Shown: positions 55,640-64,000 of the stretch, one piece after another | Numbering within the stretch: the first letter of the stretch is position 1 | Layout: every line of letters begins with the position of its first letter | Origin: Neoarius graeffei | Taxonomy: Eukaryota; Chordata; Actinopteri; Siluriformes; Ariidae | DNA length: 64,000 bases | Reading direction: 5' to 3' | Assembly: GCF_027579695.1 (NCBI RefSeq) | Contig: NC_083578.1 | Span: forward strand, 1,267,138 to 1,331,137 | The notes under the pieces: model-generated | The model's input: only the letters and a program-made list of their open reading frames with translations | What the model was told of the DNA's origin: nothing | Database searches by the model: none | Position numbers and translations under genes: made by a program

Positions 55640-55705
55640 TTCAGGAGCTTGGTTGCAATTTTGAATTTCCCTCCGGGGATTAATAAAGTAATTCTGGTTC
55701 TGATA
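55640..55705 (+). mobile_element. Possible LINE 3'-end fragment
   Basis: The sequence ttgaatttccctccggggat, then taataaagtaattctggttc, resembles the 3' terminus of fish LINEs, which end in a short gggatyaataaag motif and simple repeats. It is too short to assign a family. Confidence 0.35.
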
Positions 55706-56907
55706 AACTCAGACTCACTTTAATCCATAAAACTGATGGATAACGCTGATGTTCTTCCACTGCCAGAGTAATTCATAAACACCATATAGACACTGAAATA
55801 GACCTCACTGGACTTTCACTGCAGTGCGAGTGTTCTGTATTACACTGGGCTGTGTGAGATTATTAGATTGTTCCGTTTTCATGTGTCATGTGCGTCAGGG
55901 TTCGACTGCAGGTCTGTTACTGTTCTAAAGGTTATTCAATGATAGTTTAACCCCAGACACACCCGGATTATTATCTGTGAGTGACTGACAGAAGGAGGAA
56001 AACCAGCAGACTGACGTCAGGAGCTGGGGTTTGTTTACTGATCCTCCAGACGTTACCATTCACACGCACTCGAACCCGAAAGACTGAGGTGTGGCGTCTT
56101 CAGCTCACAGCCAACTCAGGATAACGACTTAAACTCACTAACACACACAGCAGTGTGAAACCTGTGTGATTTACACGTTACGTGCTCGGCTTCATTCTCT
56201 TATTAGATGAACAAAGCTCATTTTTATAGCTGTGTACCACAACACACACACCAGCACGCTCGTCTCTGAACACGTTTAATGAGCTCGTGTGTATAACAGG
56301 ACAAGACGAAACCACACTTCAGTTTCTCTTCTGGTGTTTCGAGGGACCTACAGTAATTGTAGCTAAGAACTAAACTAGTGAGCAGGGACCTGAAGAAACG
56401 TCACACCACACACACGGGAACAGCATCAGAGATGTTCTGAAAAAGGACGGAGGGAGAAATCTTCGCTTTTCCGTCTCCCAGGGCTGAAAACGTAACAGCG
56501 GTCAGATTGAAGAACTGAAACTGAATGCAGTAAAATGTAAACATTTCTGTTTATCAGGCTACAGCGGGTTCTAGCCGTCGCTACACCTCTAACCATCGCT
56601 CATCTCACACAACGATCGTTTTAGATCTTCACAGGCAATGTCGTTTGCTTTTTTATTGATAAGGTTGTAAAGATCATCACAGACGTCATGTCCTTGTGAT
56701 CAGATCCATTGTTTTCAGAAACTGAAAGGTTCTGAGGCATGTCTCCCAGCAGATCAGCCCTCGTCTCCCCGAGCCGTTACACTTTTTCACCTGAACATCT
56801 CTACACCACGAGTGTAGTCACAGTGTTGACATCTGGACTTTGAGGGTTGATCCAGGGTCAAAGGTCAGATTCCTGCTTGTGTTTGATGTGAGTGAACTCT
56901 TTGCCAG

Positions 56908-57054
56908 ATGTCGGTGAGGGCGGAGCTCCAGGACACAGGGGAGGGTCCCGACCTGTTCGGACTGCTGTTTCCAGATGAAGACCCTGGAGGAGATGATGAT
57001 TTCTTCTTCTCTGATGGGAACGACCTGATGGAGGGCCTGCTGTCTGAACAGGAT
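56908..57054 (+). CDS. creb3l3-like coding exon 1
   Basis: Begins ATG directly after the acceptor ag, encoding [20 protein letters not shown] to LLSEQD (49 codons). Donor gat/gtgagt, phase 0. An upstream in-frame start is not visible within the exon. Confidence 0.85.
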
Positions 57055-58036
57055 GTGAGTACCATCCTGCTCTGAGGTTCTACTGGATCGGGAACCCAAC
57101 AGAACACTGAGCTTTATAGCGAATCAGTCATGTGTAAGTGAGGAATAAAACACTGGGCGTGTGCTGTTAAACGAATTAATTCATGAACCCTGATGACCAA
57201 TCAGAGGCAGCGTGATGTCGGGGCAGTTTCAGTGTTGCACTGACTTACAGCCTGTCTCACTGCTCACACACTGCTGCGTCAGTGAGACAGGTCACACGTC
57301 TGCTTTAGAACACCGAGATAATCTCAGCACGCAGAAATATTTACATCACACACAGCAGGTTAGGAATTAATTAATAATAATAATCTCATCTCATTATCTG
57401 TAGCCGCTTTATCCTGTTCTACAGGGTCGCAGGCGAGCTGGATCCTATCCCAGCTGACTACGGGCGAAAGGCGGGGTACACCCTGGACAAGTCGCCAGGT
57501 CATCACAGGGCTGACACATAGACACAGCCAACCATTCACACTCACATTCACACCTACGCTCAATTTAGAGTCACCAGTTAACCTAACCTGCATGTCTTTG
57601 GACTGTGGGGGAAACCGGAGCACCCGGAGGAAACCCACGCGGACACGGGGAGAACATGCAAACTCCACACAGAAAGGCCCTCGCCGGCCACGGGGCTCGA
57701 ACCCGGACCTTCTTGCTGTGAGGCGACAGCGCTAACCACTACACCACCGTGCCGCCCATAATAATAATAATAAAAAATGAGAAATGAATGAACGCACAGT
57801 GTTAAACGTTGCTGTAAAATACAGAGAACTTTCAGTGAAATTAATTTAAAATTTGAATCCTAACTGCCATAATGGATGTTACAGCATCTGACCAATCAGC
57901 AGCTTTGCTTCAGCTCCCCCCACCCCTTCCCCGCCCATCTCCGCCCCCTCCTGCTGTAGTACTGAAACCCAGACAGAATGATCAGAACATTGACATTTGC
58001 CCCAGCACCCCGTGAGTGTGTTCTCTCTCGGGCTGA

Positions 58037-58075
<39 letters not shown>

Positions 58076-58602
58076 GTTGAGTGCAGTGGACACAGAGGAT
58101 TTCCTCAGTCACTTGTTGGCTGAAGAGGACGACGGGTTCACCGCGCCGTGTGTCTCTCTGTCTCCACTGGGGAGCGACAGCGGCATCTCGGACGACCCGA
58201 GCTCGAGCCCTCACAGCGAAATGGAGTGTGTGATGGAGAACGTGGTGGAGGGCGTGACTGAGGGTATGATTGAGGGCGTGGTCGAGGGCATGGCAGAGTG
58301 TTACGAAGCCCAGGTGGTGGAGACGGATCACTGTTACTCCTTACACAGCGTCCGCACAGACAAACCCGACACTGACGTCTTCATCGACCTCGGTGAGCTC
58401 CTCTTTCTGTTCCTCTCATCACTCCATCTATCACTCCATCACCCTGTCAGTCCGTCACTCCATCCATCAGCGAGCTTTTAAATAGTTTTTTGTTTATTTG
58501 TTGTTAGATGATATTGAGAACCTGAGTCCAGATGTGTCCAGTGAGCTGCCCTGCTCTCTCACTATAGAGGAGTCCACACTGAGTGACGAGCTGGACCACA
58601 TG

Positions 58603-58642
<40 letters not shown>

Positions 58643-58873
58643 ACTGACAGCTGTGTGTATTTATAAAGGTGAATGTTTTTACAGTTCCACCTTAAGGAGA
58701 TCGAGCTGACAGATGAGGAGCGGCGACTTTTAGCCAAGGAGGGCGTGACCATCCCAACACACATGCCCCTCACCAAGGTGCACACACACACACACACACA
58801 CACAGAATTACGGGTTTACATTCAGTTCATTGTGTAGAGAAACAATAACAAATTGTTGTCAGTCTAGACTTTT

Positions 58874-58912
<39 letters not shown>

Positions 58913-59273
58913 GGCGGAGGAGAGATCTCTGAAGCGGGTGAGGAGGAAGATCAGGAACAAACATTCTGCACAGGAAAGTCGCAAGAAGAAAAAACTGTAT
59001 GTGGACGGACTGGAGAGCAGGTGGGGGGGAGACGTGTGTGCGCGCACACACACACACACACACACAGAGGTCAGTAGTTGTGTTATGTGTTCATGATAAA
59101 TTCAGTAATGGTGTGTGTGTTCTCAGGGTTGCTGTGTGTACGGCTCATAATCAGGAGCTGCAGAAGAAAGTGGAGCTGCTGCAGAAACAAAACATGTGAG
59201 ATTCCCCGAACCCCCTACAGACACACACCGACAGTTAGGCAGCTGTTATTAAGGAGATATTGATGACAATAAT

Positions 59274-59333
<60 letters not shown>

Positions 59334-59488
59334 CAGGTCTCTGATGGAACAGCTGAAGAAACTGCAGGCTATAGTGAAGATGAGCACCATGAAGACCAGC
59401 ACCACCAGCACCTGTATCATGGTGAGAGACACACACACACACTCTTCCATTTTTAGTTACAGCTCCACAGGTTATTTTCAGGAACAGT

Positions 59489-59522
<34 letters not shown>

Positions 59523-59631
59523 GCTCTGATCTGGTGATAAACATGTTTATTCAGTGATCAATAAAAGTGCGTGGCTTATAAACCATCATACACTTTACTG
59601 CAGGATCTGAACATTACACTGTATGGTTATT

Positions 59632-59674
<43 letters not shown>

Positions 59675-60540
59675 TCTGCAGGTGTTCTTGCTGTCATTCT
59701 GTCTGATTATTTTTCCCTCCATCAATCCGTTCGGTGGCTCAGTGCAAAAAGATCTGTACACTGCCTCAACAGGTGAACACTCACACACTCAACACACACT
59801 CTGTGCACACAGCACACACTGACCCAGTCCGTGACGTCTCAGAATCGGATCCTGCCCACAGATCGGACTGTTCTGAGAGCTTTAACAGAAATCCATTCAG
59901 CCTGGTGGGGTTTCTTTTTGGATAAAATAATCATCTGAGTCACATTTGTAAAATGGTGTGGGGTCAAATTAAAAAATATTTAATGTAATCTAACAAATTA
60001 TTTAAAAACTAATTAAAAAACTCATCATGTTCAGAGAAATAAGAATCACCACAGAATCAAACTGCTGTGTCCAGTCGCCATCTAGTGGTGAGAAATGGAA
60101 TGATGTTAATTTTAAAAAAGAATTTAGAAATAAATAAAACTGATTAACAGAGGGGGGGGGGGTGTTTAATTCCAGGCATGTCTCGAGCTCTGCGTTCGTA
60201 TCCCACGATGCCCAAAAGTGACGTCGTTATCAGCTCTAATGATGTGGTGGAGGAGGAGGAGTCGGTGCTGGTGGTGGAGAAAAATCACAACCTCCTGAAT
60301 CAGACGCCCGACTACCAGCAGCTCGATCAGTCCGACTCCGAGACGGCCGTCAGCGGCAACTCGTCATCCGACTTCCCGTCCAGTGGCATCGCACACGCTC
60401 GCACGCAGACACACACGCGCTCGGACCCGGCGACGCCCCCGGTGGTGTACGATGGTCAGAGTGCGGCGGGTAAAGAGAGCTGGCTGGAGCAAACGGCTAC
60501 TGCAGTCATTATACAGCAACATCGCTCTGACGAGATGTAG
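56908..60540 (+). CDS. CREB3-family bZIP membrane transcription factor (CREB3L3-like)
   Basis: Spliced coding sequence: 56908-57054, 58074-58392, 58508-58602, 58685-58777, 58914-59020, 59127-59195, 59337-59421, 59682-59772 and 60176-60540, about 456 residues (human CREB3L3 is 461). The N-terminus is acidic and activating ([20 protein letters not shown]), followed by SDSGISDD, a CREB3-family phrase. The family's pre-bZIP block [20 protein letters not shown] leads into the basic region [13 protein letters not shown] and leucine zipper at about 222-290. One membrane segment, [17 protein letters not shown], is at about 306-322. A site-1-protease-like SRALR follows at about 338-342, then a luminal tail with an N-glycosylation NSS and the end SDEM. 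Such proteins sit in the ER and are cut in the Golgi to release the bZIP part; CREB3L3 controls lipid and acute-phase genes in liver. CREB3L4 or a fish-specific paralogue is the main alternative, given the DEM terminus. Confidence 0.88.
57384..57756 (-). mobile_element. tRNA-derived SINE in creb3l3-like intron 2
   Basis: Minus orientation: (ATGAG)n-type tail at left (tctcatctcattatctgtag), head at right (ccaccgtgccgcc). It landed in a (TAA)n microsatellite: ataataataat flanks both sides, so the target duplication is embedded in simple repeat. Very similar to the copies at 53654 and 62784. Confidence 0.9.
58041..58071. repeat. (TG)n at 3' splice site of intron 2
   Basis: About 15 TG repeats ending directly at the acceptor tag. 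Confidence 0.93.
58074..58392 (+). CDS. creb3l3-like coding exon 2
   Basis: Encodes [36 protein letters not shown], a short [16 protein letters not shown] repeat-like stretch, and DVFIDL. Donor ctcg/gtgagc leaves phase 1. The acceptor is a bare (TG)n followed by tag. Confidence 0.88.
58508..58602 (+). CDS. creb3l3-like coding exon 3
   Basis: Encodes [20 protein letters not shown] and [11 protein letters not shown]. Its donor atg/gtacac opens straight into a (CA)n tract. Confidence 0.87.
58603..58640. repeat. (CA)n at 5' splice site
   Basis: The donor gt is followed at once by about 18 AC repeats. Confidence 0.93.
58685..58777 (+). CDS. creb3l3-like coding exon 4
   Basis: Encodes [20 protein letters not shown] and [11 protein letters not shown], the conserved block just before the bZIP. 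The donor aag/gtgcac again opens into (CA)n. Confidence 0.9.
58778..58803. repeat. (CA)n at 5' splice site
   Basis: The donor gtg is followed by about 12 CA repeats. Confidence 0.92.
58879..58911. repeat. (TG)n at 3' splice site
   Basis: About 16 TG repeats ending at the acceptor ttag. Confidence 0.93.
58914..59020 (+). CDS. creb3l3-like coding exon 5 (basic region)
   Basis: Encodes [20 protein letters not shown] and [16 protein letters not shown], with the bZIP signature N-x7-R (NKHSAQESR). The acceptor is (TG)n followed by ttag; the donor is gcag/gtgggg. Confidence 0.92.
59127..59195 (+). CDS. creb3l3-like coding exon 6 (leucine zipper)
   Basis: Encodes [20 protein letters not shown] and QN, then the split Met codon. 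The donor is acat/gtgaga. Confidence 0.9.
59275..59333. repeat. (TG)n at 3' splice site, longest in the gene
   Basis: About 29 TG repeats ending at the acceptor ttcag. Confidence 0.95.
59337..59421 (+). CDS. creb3l3-like coding exon 7
   Basis: Encodes [20 protein letters not shown] and STTSTCIM, the end of the zipper and the approach to the membrane. The acceptor is an approximately 58-bp (TG)n tract then ttcag. Confidence 0.9.
59490..59521. repeat. (TG)n microsatellite in intron
   Basis: About 16 TG repeats inside the intron between coding exons 7 and 8. Confidence 0.93.
59635..59672. repeat. (TG)n before 3' splice site
   Basis: About 19 TG repeats, then tctctgcag. Confidence 0.93.
59682..59772 (+). 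CDS. creb3l3-like coding exon 8 (membrane segment)
   Basis: Encodes [20 protein letters not shown] and [10 protein letters not shown]. The acceptor tctctgcag follows another (TG)n tract; the donor acag/gtgaac leaves phase 1. Confidence 0.9.
59773..60175. other. creb3l3-like last intron
   Basis: AT-rich stretch near 59940-60040, a G-run (about 10 G) at 60152-60162, and the acceptor tttaattccag. No repeat element is recognised. Confidence 0.7.
60176..60540 (+). CDS. creb3l3-like coding exon 9 (luminal tail, stop)
   Basis: Encodes [20 protein letters not shown] to the C-terminal HRSDEM and TAG at 60538-60540. It holds the protease-site-like SRALR, an acidic [10 protein letters not shown] run, [10 protein letters not shown] and an NSS glycosylation site. 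Confidence 0.9.
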
Positions 60541-61210
60541 ACACACACACACACACACACACAGTGGAATGTTATTTAATCTGCTGTAATTGGATGTTTA
60601 CCGATAATCAGACGTCACTATATTGAGTGACTCCCTAAGTAGGCAGCCTACTGAGGCGGCATTCGTGCAATTGAGATGGAGTTGTAAAAAAAAAAAAGTC
60701 TCTTATTTTGCTAATTTAAGGCTGTAATCCCATAATTCCACTCGTCAGATGTTAGGATGTATGCATTTTGGCGCCCTGATTCAGATAAAGAGGCTTTACT
60801 TTTGAATCCCTTCTTACAGTGCACTGTTGCATTTTTACATTTATGCACTTTTTTTTTTAAACATCTCCGTCCCTCCGTTAGCCGACGAACAGCGACGTTA
60901 CACGTTTTAGCTTCTTAGAAGGAGGCGTCGGTGGGTGTGATGATGATGATGATGATGTGTTTATATGTAGAGATGTAGCAGGGCATTCCGCATCATCATC
61001 GTTGCAGTTCATCATTTTCTCTTTCAGTGAAAGTTTCCTGTGTGTGAGATGAAGGAACTGTGGTGGATCCACTCAGGAATCTGGATCTGTTCTGTAAATA
61101 ACTGTGTAAAGGGAAGATAGGATCTGTTCAGTGTAAAATAAAATCATGTCCTTGAGCTTTTAATTGTTGTTGAACAGGTCCGCGCTGTAAATAAAGCTTC
61201 AGCTGTAGAG
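60541..61210 (+). other. creb3l3-like 3' untranslated region
   Basis: Starts with a (CA)n run directly after the stop codon. Polyadenylation signals AATAAA are at 61137-61142 and 61189-61194, the latter followed by gcttcagctg. The 3' end is inferred at about 61210. Confidence 0.6.
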
Positions 61211-61416
61211 CGTCAGGTTTAAAACCATAAACTGTATTGTATTATTATAAATGTTTATTACTGTGTGTCGGTGATGTGCTTTATTTTTATTTTATTTTTT
61301 TATTTACCTGCTGATTATTTTTGAACGTTGCACTGATATTAGTGCTTAGAATGTTTGTCATTTTTATGCAAATGTTACTGAATGAACTGATTAAACAAAC
61401 ATTCCTTTATTATATG

Positions 61417-61456
<40 letters not shown>

Positions 61457-62540
61457 AAATGAAATCTAAAGGCCAATTCAGATGACATGTTTGTGTTAAT
61501 GATTAGATTCAGGTAAGGAGCCGATGAACTGCAGTGAGGATCGAATCAGAAGTGCATAATAATAATAATTAATATTTCCAGTTCAGGTAATGAACACTAG
61601 AGTGTGAGTGATGCTCCATATTACAGTCTGCACAGTGTTAATGACAGGGAGAGTTTTATATATAATCACATGTCTGTGGTATTAAGTATCTTCTACAGGG
61701 GGTGAAGTGGATAATGTTGGAAGAAGCTCTTCATGAGTGTGCTGATGTGGAGACGGGGGGCGGAGTTTCCTGTCACGCCTACAGGTGTGATTGCAGTCCA
61801 TGATTGGCTTTTTGCTCCGCCCACGCAGTGTTTACGCTCAGTGTTTTTCCTTAAAATGTGTTTTAGGGTCCTCTCACACGTGGCCTGAGTACTTGAGTCC
61901 ACACCCAAACTGGTTTCTGGGCTTGTTGGGGGCGGGGCTCAGAATTGCACATTTTCTTCCACATTAGGACAATTCCTTCCTAAACATGGAATCGATTGTA
62001 CAATTACATTCCTCACATTTGTGCACACAGGTTTCCAAAATGGTCGGCACCAGCTTCATCCTTTTGCGTTTTTTTCCTTTGGTACCTGCACTCAGGTGGT
62101 GAAGAAGAACCCAGCACTCGCACCACTGAGGGTGAGATAATTACGGCACCCCGGCCCTGTGAAAGCCCGGTTTCATACAGTAGATTAATAACCATAACAT
62201 TCCTTCCTCTGGGATCACAAAGTCCAAACAGGAAGTACTGTCACAATTTGAACTGATGACGTTACTCAGTGTACAGCACTGAGAGCAGATAGCTTACACA
62301 CCTGACGTGGACCACATCTCACATCGGCTGAAGTGAACCCCAGACCACCATTTTCAAGAGGCCTGGGGCCCGGTTCCTGTTCTGAAAAACAGCATTCACA
62401 CTTCATCAATCATCCTGAATTCTGGGCTGAAAAATACCTAAACCTGGACAAATATGTGAAAAGAAGTAAAATGAATGAAAATCATCATCAAAGAAATTGT
62501 CAGTCATTCATCTCGAGTAAGAATTGTATCCTGGTCAGGG
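61211..62540. other. Intergenic DNA without a gene
   Basis: Contains a (TG)n run at 61422-61454 and an aataataataattaat motif near 61558. The rest is unique-looking; short open frames show no recognisable domain. Confidence 0.5.
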
Positions 62541-62783
62541 TGGATCCAGAGTCCATCCAGGGAACAGTGGGTGTGTGGCAGGAATACACCGTACACACAC
62601 CACACCCTGGGCAGTTGAACATACTGTACCCAGTCCACCAACCAGTCCACCTCTGGGAACCCAGAAAAAACCTTCACATCATTGGGAGAACATTTGAAAT
62701 TCCAGACAGATCGTAACCTGGACTCAGGAACAAACTGGAACCCTGGAGCTGTGAGGAGGCGACACACCCCACTCTACCGCTGT
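62541..62783 (-). mobile_element. Old SINE relic interrupted by a young SINE
   Basis: The phrases ccagagtccatccagggaac, tctgggaacccagaaaaaac and the B-box-side ending ctggaaccctggagctgtga, then ggaggcgacacac, match the order of the fish tRNA-SINE body and head but are strongly diverged. The head would continue as actctaccgctgt, which is where the young SINE has inserted. Confidence 0.5.
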
Positions 62784-63170
62784 CTCATCTCATCTCATCT
62801 CATCTCATTATCTGTAGCCGCTTTATCCTGTTTTACAGGGTCGCAGGCGAGCTGGATCCTATCCCAGCTGACTACGGGCGAAAGGCGGGGTTCACCCTGG
62901 ACAAGTCGCCAGGTCATCACAGGGCTGACACATAGACACAGACAACCATTCACACTCACATTCACACCTACGCTCAATTTAGAGTCACCAGTTAACCTAA
63001 CCTGCATGTCTTTGGACTGTGGGGGAAACCGGAGCACCCGGAGGAAACCCACGCGGACACGGGGAGAACATGCAAACTCCGCACAGAAAGGCCCTCGCCG
63101 GCCACGGGGCTCGAACCCAGACCTTCTTGCTGTGAGGTGACAGCGCTAACCACTACACCACCGTGCCGCC
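62784..63170 (-). mobile_element. tRNA-derived SINE
   Basis: Minus orientation with an extended (tctca)n tail at left and the head ending in gtgccgcc at right. Perfect 12-bp target duplication ctctaccgctgt at 62772-62783 and 63171-63182. The B-box reads ggttcgagcccc-like (reverse of ggggctcgaaccc). Confidence 0.93.
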
Positions 63171-63182
63171 CTCTACCGCTGT

Positions 63183-63658
63183 ACATCTTATAATTAAAAA
63201 CAGTGTGATTTAATGTTTACAATGCTAACAGGAAGGAATAACAGTATGATTACAGCTGATTAAGTTCTTGTGACCAGGTGAGTAAGAGTTCAAATCCCAT
63301 CACAGCTTAACCAATCTAAACCAATTTCCTGTTCAGTTACAAATACAGTTGGACAAAAAGCCAAATAAATAAATGTAAAACAACAGTATGTGATGTGAGC
63401 AGTAGTTACATATTAAAGTGTTTAAATGCCATAATGTTGATGAGTTTTAAAGCGAGACGGCCTTCCAATTTCATAAAATCAGTGAAATTTAGTTCCGTCT
63501 GAAATGTGGTGATTGTGATATCTGTTTATTTCTGTAATATCTCACAAAATATCAGGCCATTCTGTGGCTGGGAAGTTATTTAATTTGAGGGGATTAAAGC
63601 AAATAATGTGCATGAAATCGCTCGCTTGGCGCAGTCAAGCAGACAGAGGAAGTCCGTG
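63183..63658. other. Intergenic DNA, no feature seen
   Basis: AT-rich unique-looking sequence. No gene, RNA or repeat recognised. Confidence 0.5.
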
Positions 63659-63670
63659 TGCGCATGCGCA
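63659..63670. promoter_or_regulatory. NRF1-like palindrome
   Basis: A perfect 12-bp palindrome tgcgcatgcgca, the consensus for NRF1, in a locally CpG-richer stretch. It may belong to a promoter near the right edge. Confidence 0.5.
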
Positions 63671-63672
63671 GG

Positions 63673-63746
63673 TTTACCTTCTTCTTCTTCTTTTGGGTTT
63701 TACGGCAGCTGGCATCCACAGTGTTGCATTACTGCCATCTACAGGT
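63673..63746 (-). mobile_element. Short retroposon-like fragment with (GAA)n tail
   Basis: On the minus strand: ctgtagatggcagtaatgca, then gccgtaaaacccaaaagaag with an AAG repeat tail. The arrangement matches a common fish retroposon end that I recall but cannot name precisely. Confidence 0.4.
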
Positions 63747-63969
63747 TTCCCTTTGAGCGTGCACTGACAGTTCCATCATTCTGTCACTAAACGAACAGCT
63801 GATCACACCGAGGTGCTCGCTGAGCGCCCATATTTATTAGTTTGGTCCTGCGTTTCCTTTCCTTCGTATAGAACATAACGTCTTTTCTTCTCGCTTTCTT
63901 TCCGTTACTGTAGTCACTCTTTCACATTTCATTCGCACACTCACGTCCTCCATTTTTCTCTCCTGTTTC

Positions 63970-63994
63970 AAATTTGTATCCCACAATGCCTTGC
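63970..63994 (+). promoter_or_regulatory. Partial ZNF143-like motif at window edge
   Basis: The sequence tatcccacaatgccttgcg repeats the core of the motif seen in the creb3l3-like promoter (tctcccacaatgcc). It lacks the upstream actaca half. It may mark a promoter that continues beyond the window. Confidence 0.35.
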
Positions 63995-64000
63995 GTGAAT

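Larger units (their letters stand above)
54752..56907. other. creb3l3-like intron 1, mostly unremarkable
   Basis: Contains (TAA)n at 55001-55030, (AC)n(GC)n at 55066-55100, a 22-bp direct duplication (ggctccatgctgaggtctg, twice around 55229-55270), and a possible LINE 3' end at 55640-55705. No gene is recognised in it. The acceptor is ctctttgccag. Confidence 0.6.
57055..58073. other. creb3l3-like intron 2 with a SINE
   Basis: 1.0-kb intron carrying the SINE at 57384-57756 and a (TG)n tract at 58041-58071 that forms the 3' splice site region. Otherwise unique-looking. Confidence 0.75.

Noticed and set aside
62333-62716. 127-residue open frame
   Set aside because: No recognisable domain, overlaps an old SINE relic, and lacks splice or promoter support.

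Overview
The window is vertebrate nuclear DNA, almost certainly from a ray-finned (teleost) fish. The evidence is three intron-containing vertebrate genes, abundant (TG)n/(CA)n microsatellites, fish-type Tc1-like and hAT-like DNA transposons, BEL/Pao and Ty3/Gypsy LTR retrotransposons, and a young tRNA-derived SINE family. A catfish is plausible from the SINE type, but the species cannot be fixed from sequence alone. All functional calls rest on reading the translated exons and on recalled family sequences; no database search was run.

Layout. 1-19402: one uninterrupted minisatellite of about 400 copies of a 47/49-bp unit, open at the left edge of the window. 19403-28200: znf131 on the plus strand (BTB/POZ plus six C2H2 zinc fingers), with a CpG-rich promoter exon just beyond the array, a 26-bp minisatellite in intron 1, an inverted-repeat element in intron 4, two nested hAT-like elements in intron 6, and an in-frame coding minisatellite in the last exon. 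28816-30792: a GA-rich 40-60-bp minisatellite. 30935-39957: transposon graveyard with a Tc1-like relic, then a second Tc1-like element split by a BEL/Pao retrotransposon that itself carries a SINE. 40831-41188: a SINE. 41284-46779: a Ty3/Gypsy chromovirus-type fossil with nearly identical LTRs. 47371-48190: large microsatellites. About 48400-52560: nim1k, an AMPK-related Ser/Thr kinase, plus strand, four coding exons, one of them apparently using a GC donor. 54340-61200: a CREB3-family bZIP membrane-bound transcription factor (best fit creb3l3), plus strand, nine coding exons. 61200-64000: intergenic DNA with an old SINE relic carrying a young SINE, ending in NRF1-like and ZNF143-like motifs that hint at another promoter at the right edge.

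The three genes do not form a pathway. znf131 next to nim1k is the same neighbour pair as on human 5p12, so this is conserved vertebrate synteny; the CREB3-type gene beside them is not part of the human 5p12 block as I recall it. Intact reading frames, consistent splice phases and protein lengths close to human orthologues suggest all three genes are functional. The most unusual features are the giant array with a 2.9-kb higher-order duplication abutting a promoter, the expanding coding repeat in znf131, the layered transposon insertions that can be ordered in time, the GC-AG intron in nim1k, and (TG)n tracts standing where polypyrimidine tracts usually lie. I saw no novel enzymatic or defence system.
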